Shown in pieces: positions 1 through 6,453 of a stretch of 35,799 nt of DNA. How positions within the stretch are numbered: the stretch's first letter is position 1; every line of letters begins with the position of its first letter. Both the position numbers and the translations under genes were made by a program. The stretch is taken from contig DASUUK010000108.1 of assembly GCA_036374135.1 (NCBI GenBank), forward strand, positions 1-35,799, given 5' to 3'. The notes under the pieces were generated by a model, which was not told the DNA's origin, searched no databases, and saw only the letters and a list, made by a program, of their open reading frames with translations. Source of the DNA: Euzebyales bacterium (GTDB lineage: Bacteria; Actinomycetota; Nitriliruptoria; Euzebyales; JAHELV01).

Positions 1-778
1 CGGTCAGCCAGCCGCTGCGCGCGGTCGCGACGCCGAGCGCGAACAGCGCCACGCACTCGGGCCACTGGTACCAGTTGAGGTCGATGTAGCGCTCACTGGC
101 GAACGGGAACACCAACCGCACCAGGAACGTCGCCACGCCCACGGCCGCGGCGAGCACCAACAGGTGGCGGGCGCCGATGTCGACCTGCCGGCGCCGTCCA
201 GCGCGCCCGCGCAGCCTGACCCAGGCCGCGTAGGCGAGGGAGAACAGCAGCAGATCGCCGACGAACCACAGGTAGCCGGTGTCGAGGGCCTCCTCCGATG
301 TGCCCACCAACTCGGCCAGGTACGAGCCCGGCGCGTTGCCCAGCGGGCGGTACAGCGCGTACAGCAGCGCCGGCCACACCAGCACGGTGAACACCGCGAA
401 CGGTACACCCAGGCGCACCAGCCGGTCGCGGACATACACGCGCGTGCCCTTGCGCTCCAGCGACGACGGTGTGAGCAGCCCGGCGATCAGGAACAGCAAC
501 GGGATCATGAAGATCGCGAACGGCATGACGACCGTCAGCAGCACCGCTTCGGTCACCGGCGACAGCGTGACCTCCCGGACGTCCGCATAGGACCACAGCT
601 CCATGGACGTGTAACTCGCGATGGCGTGCCCGGCGATGATCGCGGCGATCAGGACGACCTTCAGGCTGTCGACGTAGAGCACGCGTTGTGAGGTCCACCG
701 CGCGACCGCAGAGGAATGCTCCACACGCGCGGGTGTGGGACCACGGCGGGCGTCCAACGTCGACACGTCGTCCAGCAT
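1..778 (-). CDS. Acyltransferase family 3 membrane protein (partial, C-terminus outside window)
   Basis: The minus-strand frame runs from an ATG at 778 through the window edge without a stop, giving about 259 residues. After an N-terminal tail of roughly 36 residues comes VLYVDSLKVVLIAAIIAGH, which resembles the opening of Acyltransferase_3 (PF01757) proteins: a short polar lead, then helix 1 ending in a His that in the family is the likely catalytic residue. Further hydrophobic segments follow (AVLLTVVMPFAIFMIPLLF, TGYLWFVGDLLLFSLAYAAW), consistent with an integral membrane enzyme that O-acylates a sugar or envelope glycan. The ATG at 778 was chosen as the most upstream good start; it lacks a clear Shine-Dalgarno sequence, and a GTG at 682 directly before the first helix is an alternative. 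The acceptor cannot be told. The family call is fairly sure. Confidence 0.75.
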   Translation of the reverse strand, partial: MLDDVSTLDARRGPTPARVEHSSAVARWTSQRVLYVDSLKVVLIAAIIAGHAIASYTSMELWSYADVREVTLSPVTEAVLLTVVMPFAIFMIPLLFLIAGLLTPSSLERKGTRVYVRDRLVRLGVPFAVFTVLVWPALLYALYRPLGNAPGSYLAELVGTSEEALDTGYLWFVGDLLLFSLAYAAWVRLRGRAGRRRQVDIGARHLLVLAAAVGVATFLVRLVFPFASERYIDLNWYQWPECVALFALGVATARSGWLT

Positions 779-814
779 GCGCCGTGCGACAACACGCCGG
801 AAGGGCCCAACGGC

Positions 815-918
815 GCGTTGTGTTTCGCCACCCAGCCGGTGCGCGGACGCCGTTCGGCCCTGGCGGCGCGGTGCGTTTCGTCACCCAGTCGGTGCGCGGA
901 CGCCGTTCGGCCCTGGCG
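815..918. repeat. Tandem repeat, 53-bp period, about 2.3 copies
   Basis: Two nearly identical 51-base units lie at 815-865 and 868-918, period 53. Both contain the block GTGCGCGGACGCCGTTCGGC and a more variable TTTCG(C/T)CACCCAG(C/T)CGG. A decayed partial copy precedes them at about 795-814. The repeats lie in the 318-base gap between two divergent genes and overlap no gene I can support. The rest of the gap (919-1096) shows nothing I recognise. Confidence 0.8.
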
Positions 919-1096
919 TGAGCGCGACGCGGTCCCGGTGACCGCGGAGGGGACTCACCGCACCGCGCTCGTACGGACGGACGCTGCCGGCATGGGATGG
1001 GCCGCGCTGCGGACGACCGGGGGCCGGCGAGCACGGCGGACACCTTCCATGGGTGCCGGGCCAAGGCATCATGTGACCCGACGGCGGTGACTGGCG

Positions 1097-1903
1097 GTGA
1101 CGATGACCACGACGCGCGGCTTCGGGGTTGCGAGCACGCTGACGTCGACGGTGATCGGTGAGCTCGCGCGTGCGGCGGAGACGTACGGTTACCGGACGTT
1201 CTGGACCAATGACACGCCGGCCGGGGACGGACTGGTCGCGCTGCGTGAGGCCGCGGATGCCACCGGCCTTATCGGGCTGGGTGTCGGGCTGCTGCCGCTG
1301 GATCGGGTGTCACCGGCGACGATCGTCGAACGGGTCAGCCGTCTGGACCTGCCAGTGGGACGTCTGACGGTCGGTCTCGGTGCCGGTGCGGCGCCCGGTG
1401 GTCTCGCGCGTGTCCGCCGTGCCGTGTCCGTCGTGTCCGACGGCACCGGGGCCGCCGTCGTCATCGGGGCACTGGGTCCCAGGATGTGCCAGCTGGCGGG
1501 CGAGGTCGCCGACGGCGTCCTGCTCGACTGGCCGACACCCCACAGCGTTGTCATGGCTCGGGAACGCGTTGCTGACGGCGCGCGGTCTGGCGGTCGCGCC
1601 GCGCCTCGCATCGCCGGATACGTGTTCACCGCGCTGGGTGCTGCGGCCCTGCGGCGGCTGCGGGTGGAAGCGGCTCACTACGCGTCGGTGCCCGCGTACG
1701 CCGCGCACTTCGCTCGGGTGGGTGCCGAGGCGCTGGACGCCACCGTCCACGCCGACACGCCGCCGGGTATCCAGCAGCGTCTGACGACCTACGACGCCGT
1801 GCTGGACGAGGTCGTCGTCCGCGCGGTCGCCGAAGAGCAGAGCGGGTCGGCGTATCGGCGGGTGCTCGAGGCGGCCGCCCCACCGGACGACCCCGCGGGC
1901 TGA
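1097..1903 (+). CDS. Luciferase-like (F420-type) oxidoreductase
   Basis: The protein of 268 residues has the bacterial luciferase-like TIM-barrel pattern: an N-terminal strand (GFGVASTLT), ELARAAETYGYRTFWTND as the conserved 'A..E..Gy...w..D' helix-strand, then IGLGVGLLPLDRVSPATI where family members carry the Gi.v.p...R.P segment. LTVGLGAG matches the conserved L.lGlG.G loop near the cofactor, and VIGALGPRMCQLAGEVADGVLLDW matches the late barrel motif in which the product site recognises its own drift to a new pathway. In actinobacteria such proteins mostly use coenzyme F420, but FMN use cannot be excluded. It is shorter than the usual 290-350 residues, as the middle insertion is reduced. 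GTG 1097 and ATG 1103 are both possible starts and neither has a strong ribosome-binding site. The substrate is unknown. Confidence 0.8.
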   Translation: MTMTTTRGFGVASTLTSTVIGELARAAETYGYRTFWTNDTPAGDGLVALREAADATGLIGLGVGLLPLDRVSPATIVERVSRLDLPVGRLTVGLGAGAAPGGLARVRRAVSVVSDGTGAAVVIGALGPRMCQLAGEVADGVLLDWPTPHSVVMARERVADGARSGGRAAPRIAGYVFTALGAAALRRLRVEAAHYASVPAYAAHFARVGAEALDATVHADTPPGIQQRLTTYDAVLDEVVVRAVAEEQSGSAYRRVLEAAAPPDDPAG

Positions 1904-1942
1904 GCCCGCGATCAGCGGATGCGCGCCTCGTCGCAGCGAGGT
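1894..1942 (+). terminator. Two hairpins at the end of the luciferase-like gene
   Basis: A perfect 7-bp inverted repeat, CGCGGGC-TGA-GCCCGCG, encloses the stop codon (1894-1910). A second hairpin follows at 1921-1942, with arms GCGCCTCG and CGAGGTGC, one mismatch and a 6-base loop. There is no T-tract, which is common for GC-rich actinobacterial terminators. The terminator role is inferred from position. Confidence 0.4.
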
Positions 1943-2123
1943 GCCTGAAGTCCTCCAGCCGCTTGCCCTCGACCAGGCGTGGGTGGCGGCGATGAAATCC
2001 CGTGCTGTGGGCCGGGGGACGTCCGCGTCGAACGACGTGCGAGAACGCCGGGCGAGCGCGACAATCGCGTCGCTGCGAGGGGTTGGCGGGCGCTCCTCCC
2101 GGGTCGACAATGCCAGAGAGAGA

Positions 2124-4730
2124 ATGACACTGCCCACGGGCACCGTGACCTTCCTCTTCACGGACATCGAGGCGAGCACCCAGCTGCTCACCCGCGATCC
2201 CGGTGCGTACCCCGCGATCGTCGCCGCGCAACGCACTCTGATCGCACGCGCGGCGCGTGAGCGTGGCGGCTTCGTGTTCGGCTACGAGGGCGATGCGTGC
2301 TTCGTGGTCTTCGCCGACGCGACCGCGGCGATCAAGGCCGCGGGCGCCGCCCAGCGCTCGCTGGCGGGCCACTCATGGCCGGGCGGGAGAAGCGTACGCG
2401 TTCGGATGGGTCTGCACACCGGGGCGGCAGAGCTGAACGACGACGACTACTACGGCCTTGCCGTGCACGTGGTCGCGCGGGTGGTGGACGCGGCCCACGG
2501 CGGTCAGATCCTGCTGTCAGAGGCGACGAGGGACGCCGCCGTGCAGGGCGGCCGGACGTGCAGTGAGCTCGGTTCGTACCGACTCCGTGGCATCGACGAG
2601 CCCGTCCGGCTGCATCAGCTCGAGGGTCCCGGGCTGATGTCACGGTTCCCACCGTTGCGGACGCTGACGCGTGCCTCGGCGCTGCCGCTGCCCGTCAGCA
2701 CGCTGGTCGGCCGGCAGCGTGAGACCGATGCTGTGCTCGACCTGCTGCGGCGTCACCGCATCGTCACACTCCTCGGCCCGGGTGGGATCGGCAAGACGCG
2801 GTTGGCCATCAACGTCGGGTGGCGCAGCGGAGCAGTGTGCCCGGATGCGGCGTGGTTCGCCGACCTTACGAGGATCACTGATCCGAGCGCGGTAGCGGAT
2901 GTCGTGGCCGACGCCGTCGACGTCACGGTGGCCGTCAACACACGTGCGGTCGCCGCCGTCGCGGAGGCCGTCGCCGACAGGCGGGCACTGCTCATCGTGG
3001 ACAACGTCGAGCACGTGATCGACGGTGCGGCGGTCGTGTCCGAACTGATCGACGAGGCACCACACCTGCGCGTGCTGGTGACGAGCCGCCAACGGCTCCG
3101 CCTGAACGGAGAACAGGTCTACGACGTGGAGCCCCTGGGGCTGCAACGCGACGGCGCGGCTGTCGGGCTGTTCATGGACCGCGCCCACGCGGTGCGTCCC
3201 GACCTCGAACCTACCTCTGAGCAGCGCGACGCCATCGTTGAGATCTGTACCCGCCTCGACGGCCTTCCGTTGGCCATCGAGCTCGCGGCCGCGCAGGTCC
3301 GTCTGCTGCAGCCGAAGGAGATCCTCCGGCGCCTGCACCGTCGGCCGCTGCAGTTGGCCAGCGGTGCGCGCGACGTCCACGAGCGCCAACAGACCATCCG
3401 CAACACGATCGCGTGGAGCTACCAGCGGCTCACACCCGCCGAGCGGGCTCTGCTCGTGCGGTTGCCGGTGTTCTCGGCGCCGATGCGTCTGGACGCGATC
3501 GCCGAAGTCCTCGGTGACGCGGTGGGTGACGGGCTCGACGATGCGCTGAGTGGGTTGGTCGACAAGAGCCTGCTGCAGCACGCTCGGGGTGTGGAGGACG
3601 AGACGCGGCTGCGGATGTTGGAACTCGTCCGAGAGTTCGCAGCGGAGCTGCTGGATGACGTCGACGACGTCGCGGCTGTGCGCACCCGTCACGCCGCCTA
3701 CTACACCGCATGGGCCGACGACTCCTGCGGACGCATGCTGCGCTCGCAGCCGGACCTGTGGGTCCGGCGGATCGACACCGAATTCCCCGACCTGATCGAG
3801 GCGTTCGAATGGAACGTCGAGAACCGGCCGGTGGACGCCGTTCGCATGTTCGGTGCGCTCGATCTGTACTTCCGGCGGACCGGCGCGGTGCAGATGGCGG
3901 ACCGCTGGATGCGCGCGGTCCGCGACGTTGACGTCCCACCCGAGCTGGACATCCGCCGGGCCATCACGTGCGGCTTCGTGCTGTTCGGCCAGTTGGACCT
4001 CATCGGAGCACGCCGGGAGTTCCAGCACGCACTCGACGTCGCGAGGGCGACGGGCAACGTGTTGTACGAGGCCCACGCGATGATCGACGAAGCCCACACG
4101 CACCTCGGGTCCGTCGAGGACTACGACCGGGCGCTCGCGCGGGTGCGGCGCGGCACGGATCTCGCGCGGACGGCTGGCGCATCAGTGCTCGTCGGGATGG
4201 GGCGCAACGTCGAGGGTGAGCTGTCGCGCATCCATGGTGACGACGACACCGCCGAAGCTGCGTACAGGGCCGGCATCGCGCTGGGACGTGCGACGGGAGA
4301 CCATCAGCGTGACGCGGTCGGCCACGGCAACTGGGTGTACATCGCGACGCACCGCGGCGACTTCGACGAGGCCGTTGAGCTCGCACGGTACGCGGTCGAT
4401 CTCAACCAACGGTACGGGCACCGCAGCGAACTGCCCTGGGTGGCGATCGCCCTCGCGGGAGCGCTCATCCGCAAGGGACGGGTCGAGGATGCGGCGGTCC
4501 TCGTGGCGTCCGCCGAGGCGACCGCAGAACGGCTCGGCCTGCGGGAGGTCGCCGGTGACATGCCCGAGAACGAGCAGATCAGGGCGCTGATCGCCCAGCG
4601 TGCGGGTGGTGACCTGGTGCGCTGGCGTGCCCGAGGAACGACCACGCCGTTGGACGAGGCCTTGCGTGTCGCGCTCGGCCCCCGCCCGGCGCGCGCGACC
4701 GGAGTGGATCTCACTCGAGCAGGCGGGTGA
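2124..4730 (+). CDS. Class III nucleotide cyclase domain - AAA/NB-ARC ATPase - helical-repeat signalling protein
   Basis: The 868-residue protein starts at ATG 2124 after GAGAGAG; the frame is open further upstream, but that stretch is not protein-like. Residues 5-175 form a class III adenylate/guanylate cyclase domain: FTDIE (metal-binding D14), GYEGDACFVVF (D57) and RMGLHTG. An ATPase module follows with Walker A GPGGIGKTR (about 218), Walker B LLIVDNVEHV (about 290), an SRQRL sensor-like motif and GLPLAIELAAA, the NB-ARC signature. The rest is helical, TPR-like. In actinobacteria this layout is shared by many signal-transduction ATPases, often with a LuxR-type HTH, but I see no HTH here. 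The transition-state Asn of the cyclase is His (AVHVVAR) and the usual adenine-selecting Lys is absent, so cyclase activity is uncertain. It stands alone, convergent with the next gene. Confidence 0.85.
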   Translation: MTLPTGTVTFLFTDIEASTQLLTRDPGAYPAIVAAQRTLIARAARERGGFVFGYEGDACFVVFADATAAIKAAGAAQRSLAGHSWPGGRSVRVRMGLHTGAAELNDDDYYGLAVHVVARVVDAAHGGQILLSEATRDAAVQGGRTCSELGSYRLRGIDEPVRLHQLEGPGLMSRFPPLRTLTRASALPLPVSTLVGRQRETDAVLDLLRRHRIVTLLGPGGIGKTRLAINVGWRSGAVCPDAAWFADLTRITDPSAVADVVADAVDVTVAVNTRAVAAVAEAVADRRALLIVDNVEHVIDGAAVVSELIDEAPHLRVLVTSRQRLRLNGEQVYDVEPLGLQRDGAAVGLFMDRAHAVRPDLEPTSEQRDAIVEICTRLDGLPLAIELAAAQVRLLQPKEILRRLHRRPLQLASGARDVHERQQTIRNTIAWSYQRLTPAERALLVRLPVFSAPMRLDAIAEVLGDAVGDGLDDALSGLVDKSLLQHARGVEDETRLRMLELVREFAAELLDDVDDVAAVRTRHAAYYTAWADDSCGRMLRSQPDLWVRRIDTEFPDLIEAFEWNVENRPVDAVRMFGALDLYFRRTGAVQMADRWMRAVRDVDVPPELDIRRAITCGFVLFGQLDLIGARREFQHALDVARATGNVLYEAHAMIDEAHTHLGSVEDYDRALARVRRGTDLARTAGASVLVGMGRNVEGELSRIHGDDDTAEAAYRAGIALGRATGDHQRDAVGHGNWVYIATHRGDFDEAVELARYAVDLNQRYGHRSELPWVAIALAGALIRKGRVEDAAVLVASAEATAERLGLREVAGDMPENEQIRALIAQRAGGDLVRWRARGTTTPLDEALRVALGPRPARATGVDLTRAGG

Positions 4731-4799
4731 TCGTCTGGGGCGAGAAGCGACAACTCGCGTCCCGCACGCGTATGCAGCGCTGGAGCTCCGGTGGGCTCA

Positions 4800-5555
4800 T
4801 CATGCAGACGCGGGCGCACGCACCGCGATGCCGCTGTCATCGAGGCACTGGCGCACGGTGCGTCCGATCTCGGCGGCGCCGGGCGTGTCCGAGTGCACAC
4901 AGACCGTCTCGGCATCGATCGTCAGGTCCGTACCCTCGAGGGTCTTGACCACGCTGTCCCTGGCCACGCTGACCGCCTGCTCGGCGACCGCCTCCGGCGT
5001 GGCGTCGAACTCCTCCCACCAACGGAACATCACGACTTCACCGGAGGCGCGCATCGGCCGGTCGGCGAAGAACTCGCTGACCGGCCGCAACCCCGCGTGC
5101 TGGGCGGCGTCCCACAGTTGCGACCCGCGGAGCGTGTAGATCAGCAGGGCGGGATCCGTCGTCGCGGTCGCCTCGGCAATCGCGCGCGCATACACGGGGT
5201 CGTCGAGCGCCATCATGTACAGCGCGCCGTGGGGCTTGACGTGCTGGAGCTCGACGCCCGCGTTGAGCGCGAACTGGCGGACCGCGCCGACCTGGTACGT
5301 GACGTAGTCCCGCAGCGCCGACTCGCTCACCTCCAGCTCACGCCGACCGAAGCCCAGCAGGTCGGGAAAGCCCGGGTGCGCGCCGACCATGACACCGCGG
5401 GCGGCTGCCGCCTCCACGCTGATGCGGATCGTCGTCGGATCCCCCGCGTGGAAGCCGCCGGCCACGTTGGCCGACGAGATCACCTCCATGAGCGCATCGT
5501 CAGCGCCCCGCTCCCACAATCCGAAGCTTTCGCCCAGGTCCGCGTTGAAGTCCAT
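4800..5555 (-). CDS. pxpA: LamB/YcsF family protein, 5-oxoprolinase subunit A-like
   Basis: This 251-residue protein begins MDFNADLGESFG, the hallmark N-terminus of the LamB/YcsF family, and continues with SANVAGGFHAGDP, GAHPGFPDLLGFGRR and VKPHGALYM, all diagnostic. ATG 5555 was chosen over an upstream in-frame start because AGGGGAGGG sits at the right distance and the family motif starts there. In characterised bacteria PxpA works with PxpB and PxpC in the ATP-dependent hydrolysis of 5-oxoproline to glutamate. No PxpB or PxpC gene occurs in this window. Instead it is the last gene of a molybdenum-hydroxylase operon, 16 bases after the FAD subunit. It may open a lactam formed by that enzyme, or borrow PxpB/C from elsewhere. 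The family call is firm; the reaction here is open. Confidence 0.9.
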   Translation of the reverse strand: MDFNADLGESFGLWERGADDALMEVISSANVAGGFHAGDPTTIRISVEAAAARGVMVGAHPGFPDLLGFGRRELEVSESALRDYVTYQVGAVRQFALNAGVELQHVKPHGALYMMALDDPVYARAIAEATATTDPALLIYTLRGSQLWDAAQHAGLRPVSEFFADRPMRASGEVVMFRWWEEFDATPEAVAEQAVSVARDSVVKTLEGTDLTIDAETVCVHSDTPGAAEIGRTVRQCLDDSGIAVRAPASA

Positions 5556-5571
5556 GGCCGTCCCTCCCCTG

Positions 5572-6453
5572 CTACCCGAGGAGGGGCTCGTGCGCGCGGG
5601 CCGCGGAGGCCGCTGCCACCGCTTGTTCGAGCACCCGCCTGGTGTAGACACCGATCACGTGCCGCTTGTACTCGCTCGAGCCGTCGATGTCCGCGATCGG
5701 ATCGGCGTCGCGTCCCGCGATCTCGCCCGCCCTGGCGAGCAGCGCATCCGAGCTGCGTTCACCCAGCAGGACGGCCTCGGCTCCGGTCGCGCGCAGGGTT
5801 CTGTTCGCGGCGCCGTTCAGGCCGATTCGGACATCGCTGAACGCGCCGTCGCCGTCCAGCACGATCCTGGCGGCCACGCCGACGATCGCGAAGTCCAGCG
5901 GGCGCACCGCGTACTTGACGTAGGCGCCGAACGCGCCGTCGGGCTGCGGGGGCAGGCTGATCGTGGTCAGCAGCTCGTCGGGCTCGGCCACGGTCTCCAT
6001 CAGACCGGCGAAGAACTCCTCGACCGGTACGACGCGGTCGCCTCTGGCTTTGCTGGCCAGGTGGATGCGCGCGTCCAGCGCGATCAGCGCCGCCGGGGGG
6101 TCGGCGGTCGGAAATGCGTGCGCGATGTTGCCCCCGATCGTCCCCCGGTTGCGGATCTGCGTGGTCGACACCGTCGCCTCAGTGGCCGCGAGCACCGGCC
6201 ACCGAGCCCCGATGCCGGCATCACCGGCGACCGCGGCGTGGGTGGTCATCGCCCCGATGCGTGCGTCGCCGTCGACCTCGATGCCCCGCAGCGCAGCCAC
6301 ATCGGTGAGGCCGATCAACACGTCGGGCTCCACCAGTCGCTCGCGCATCAGGATCAGAAGCGACTGCCCGCCGGCGAGGAGCTTCGCGTCGTCCCCGTGC
6401 TCCGCGAGCAGGTCCAGCGCCTCGTCAACCGTCGTTGGCGCAACGTATCTCAT
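5572..6453 (-). CDS. Molybdenum hydroxylase FAD-binding subunit (CoxM/XdhB-like)
   Basis: The 293-residue protein has the PCMH-type FAD fold of the medium subunit of xanthine dehydrogenase-family enzymes. AGGQSLL near residue 27 is the first FAD-pyrophosphate loop (usual form AGG.S), and TQIRNRGTIGGNIAHAFPTA is the second (T.GGN...A.P..D). The C-terminal CO-dehydrogenase flavoprotein domain includes the segment from VKYAVRPLDFAIVGVA onward. Length is typical (about 290). It would pass electrons from the two [2Fe-2S] clusters of the partner subunit to an acceptor. Its ATG overlaps the stop of the upstream gene by four bases (ATGA), so the two are almost certainly translationally coupled. No extra 4Fe-4S insert, as in 4-hydroxybenzoyl-CoA reductase, is seen. 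Confidence 0.9.
   Translation of the reverse strand: MRYVAPTTVDEALDLLAEHGDDAKLLAGGQSLLILMRERLVEPDVLIGLTDVAALRGIEVDGDARIGAMTTHAAVAGDAGIGARWPVLAATEATVSTTQIRNRGTIGGNIAHAFPTADPPAALIALDARIHLASKARGDRVVPVEEFFAGLMETVAEPDELLTTISLPPQPDGAFGAYVKYAVRPLDFAIVGVAARIVLDGDGAFSDVRIGLNGAANRTLRATGAEAVLLGERSSDALLARAGEIAGRDADPIADIDGSSEYKRHVIGVYTRRVLEQAVAAASAARAHEPLLG

Noticed and set aside
1941-2123. A longer N-terminus for the cyclase protein
   Set aside because: The upstream 61 codons show no domain similarity, and ATG 2124 has a purine-rich site just before it and directly begins the cyclase motif.
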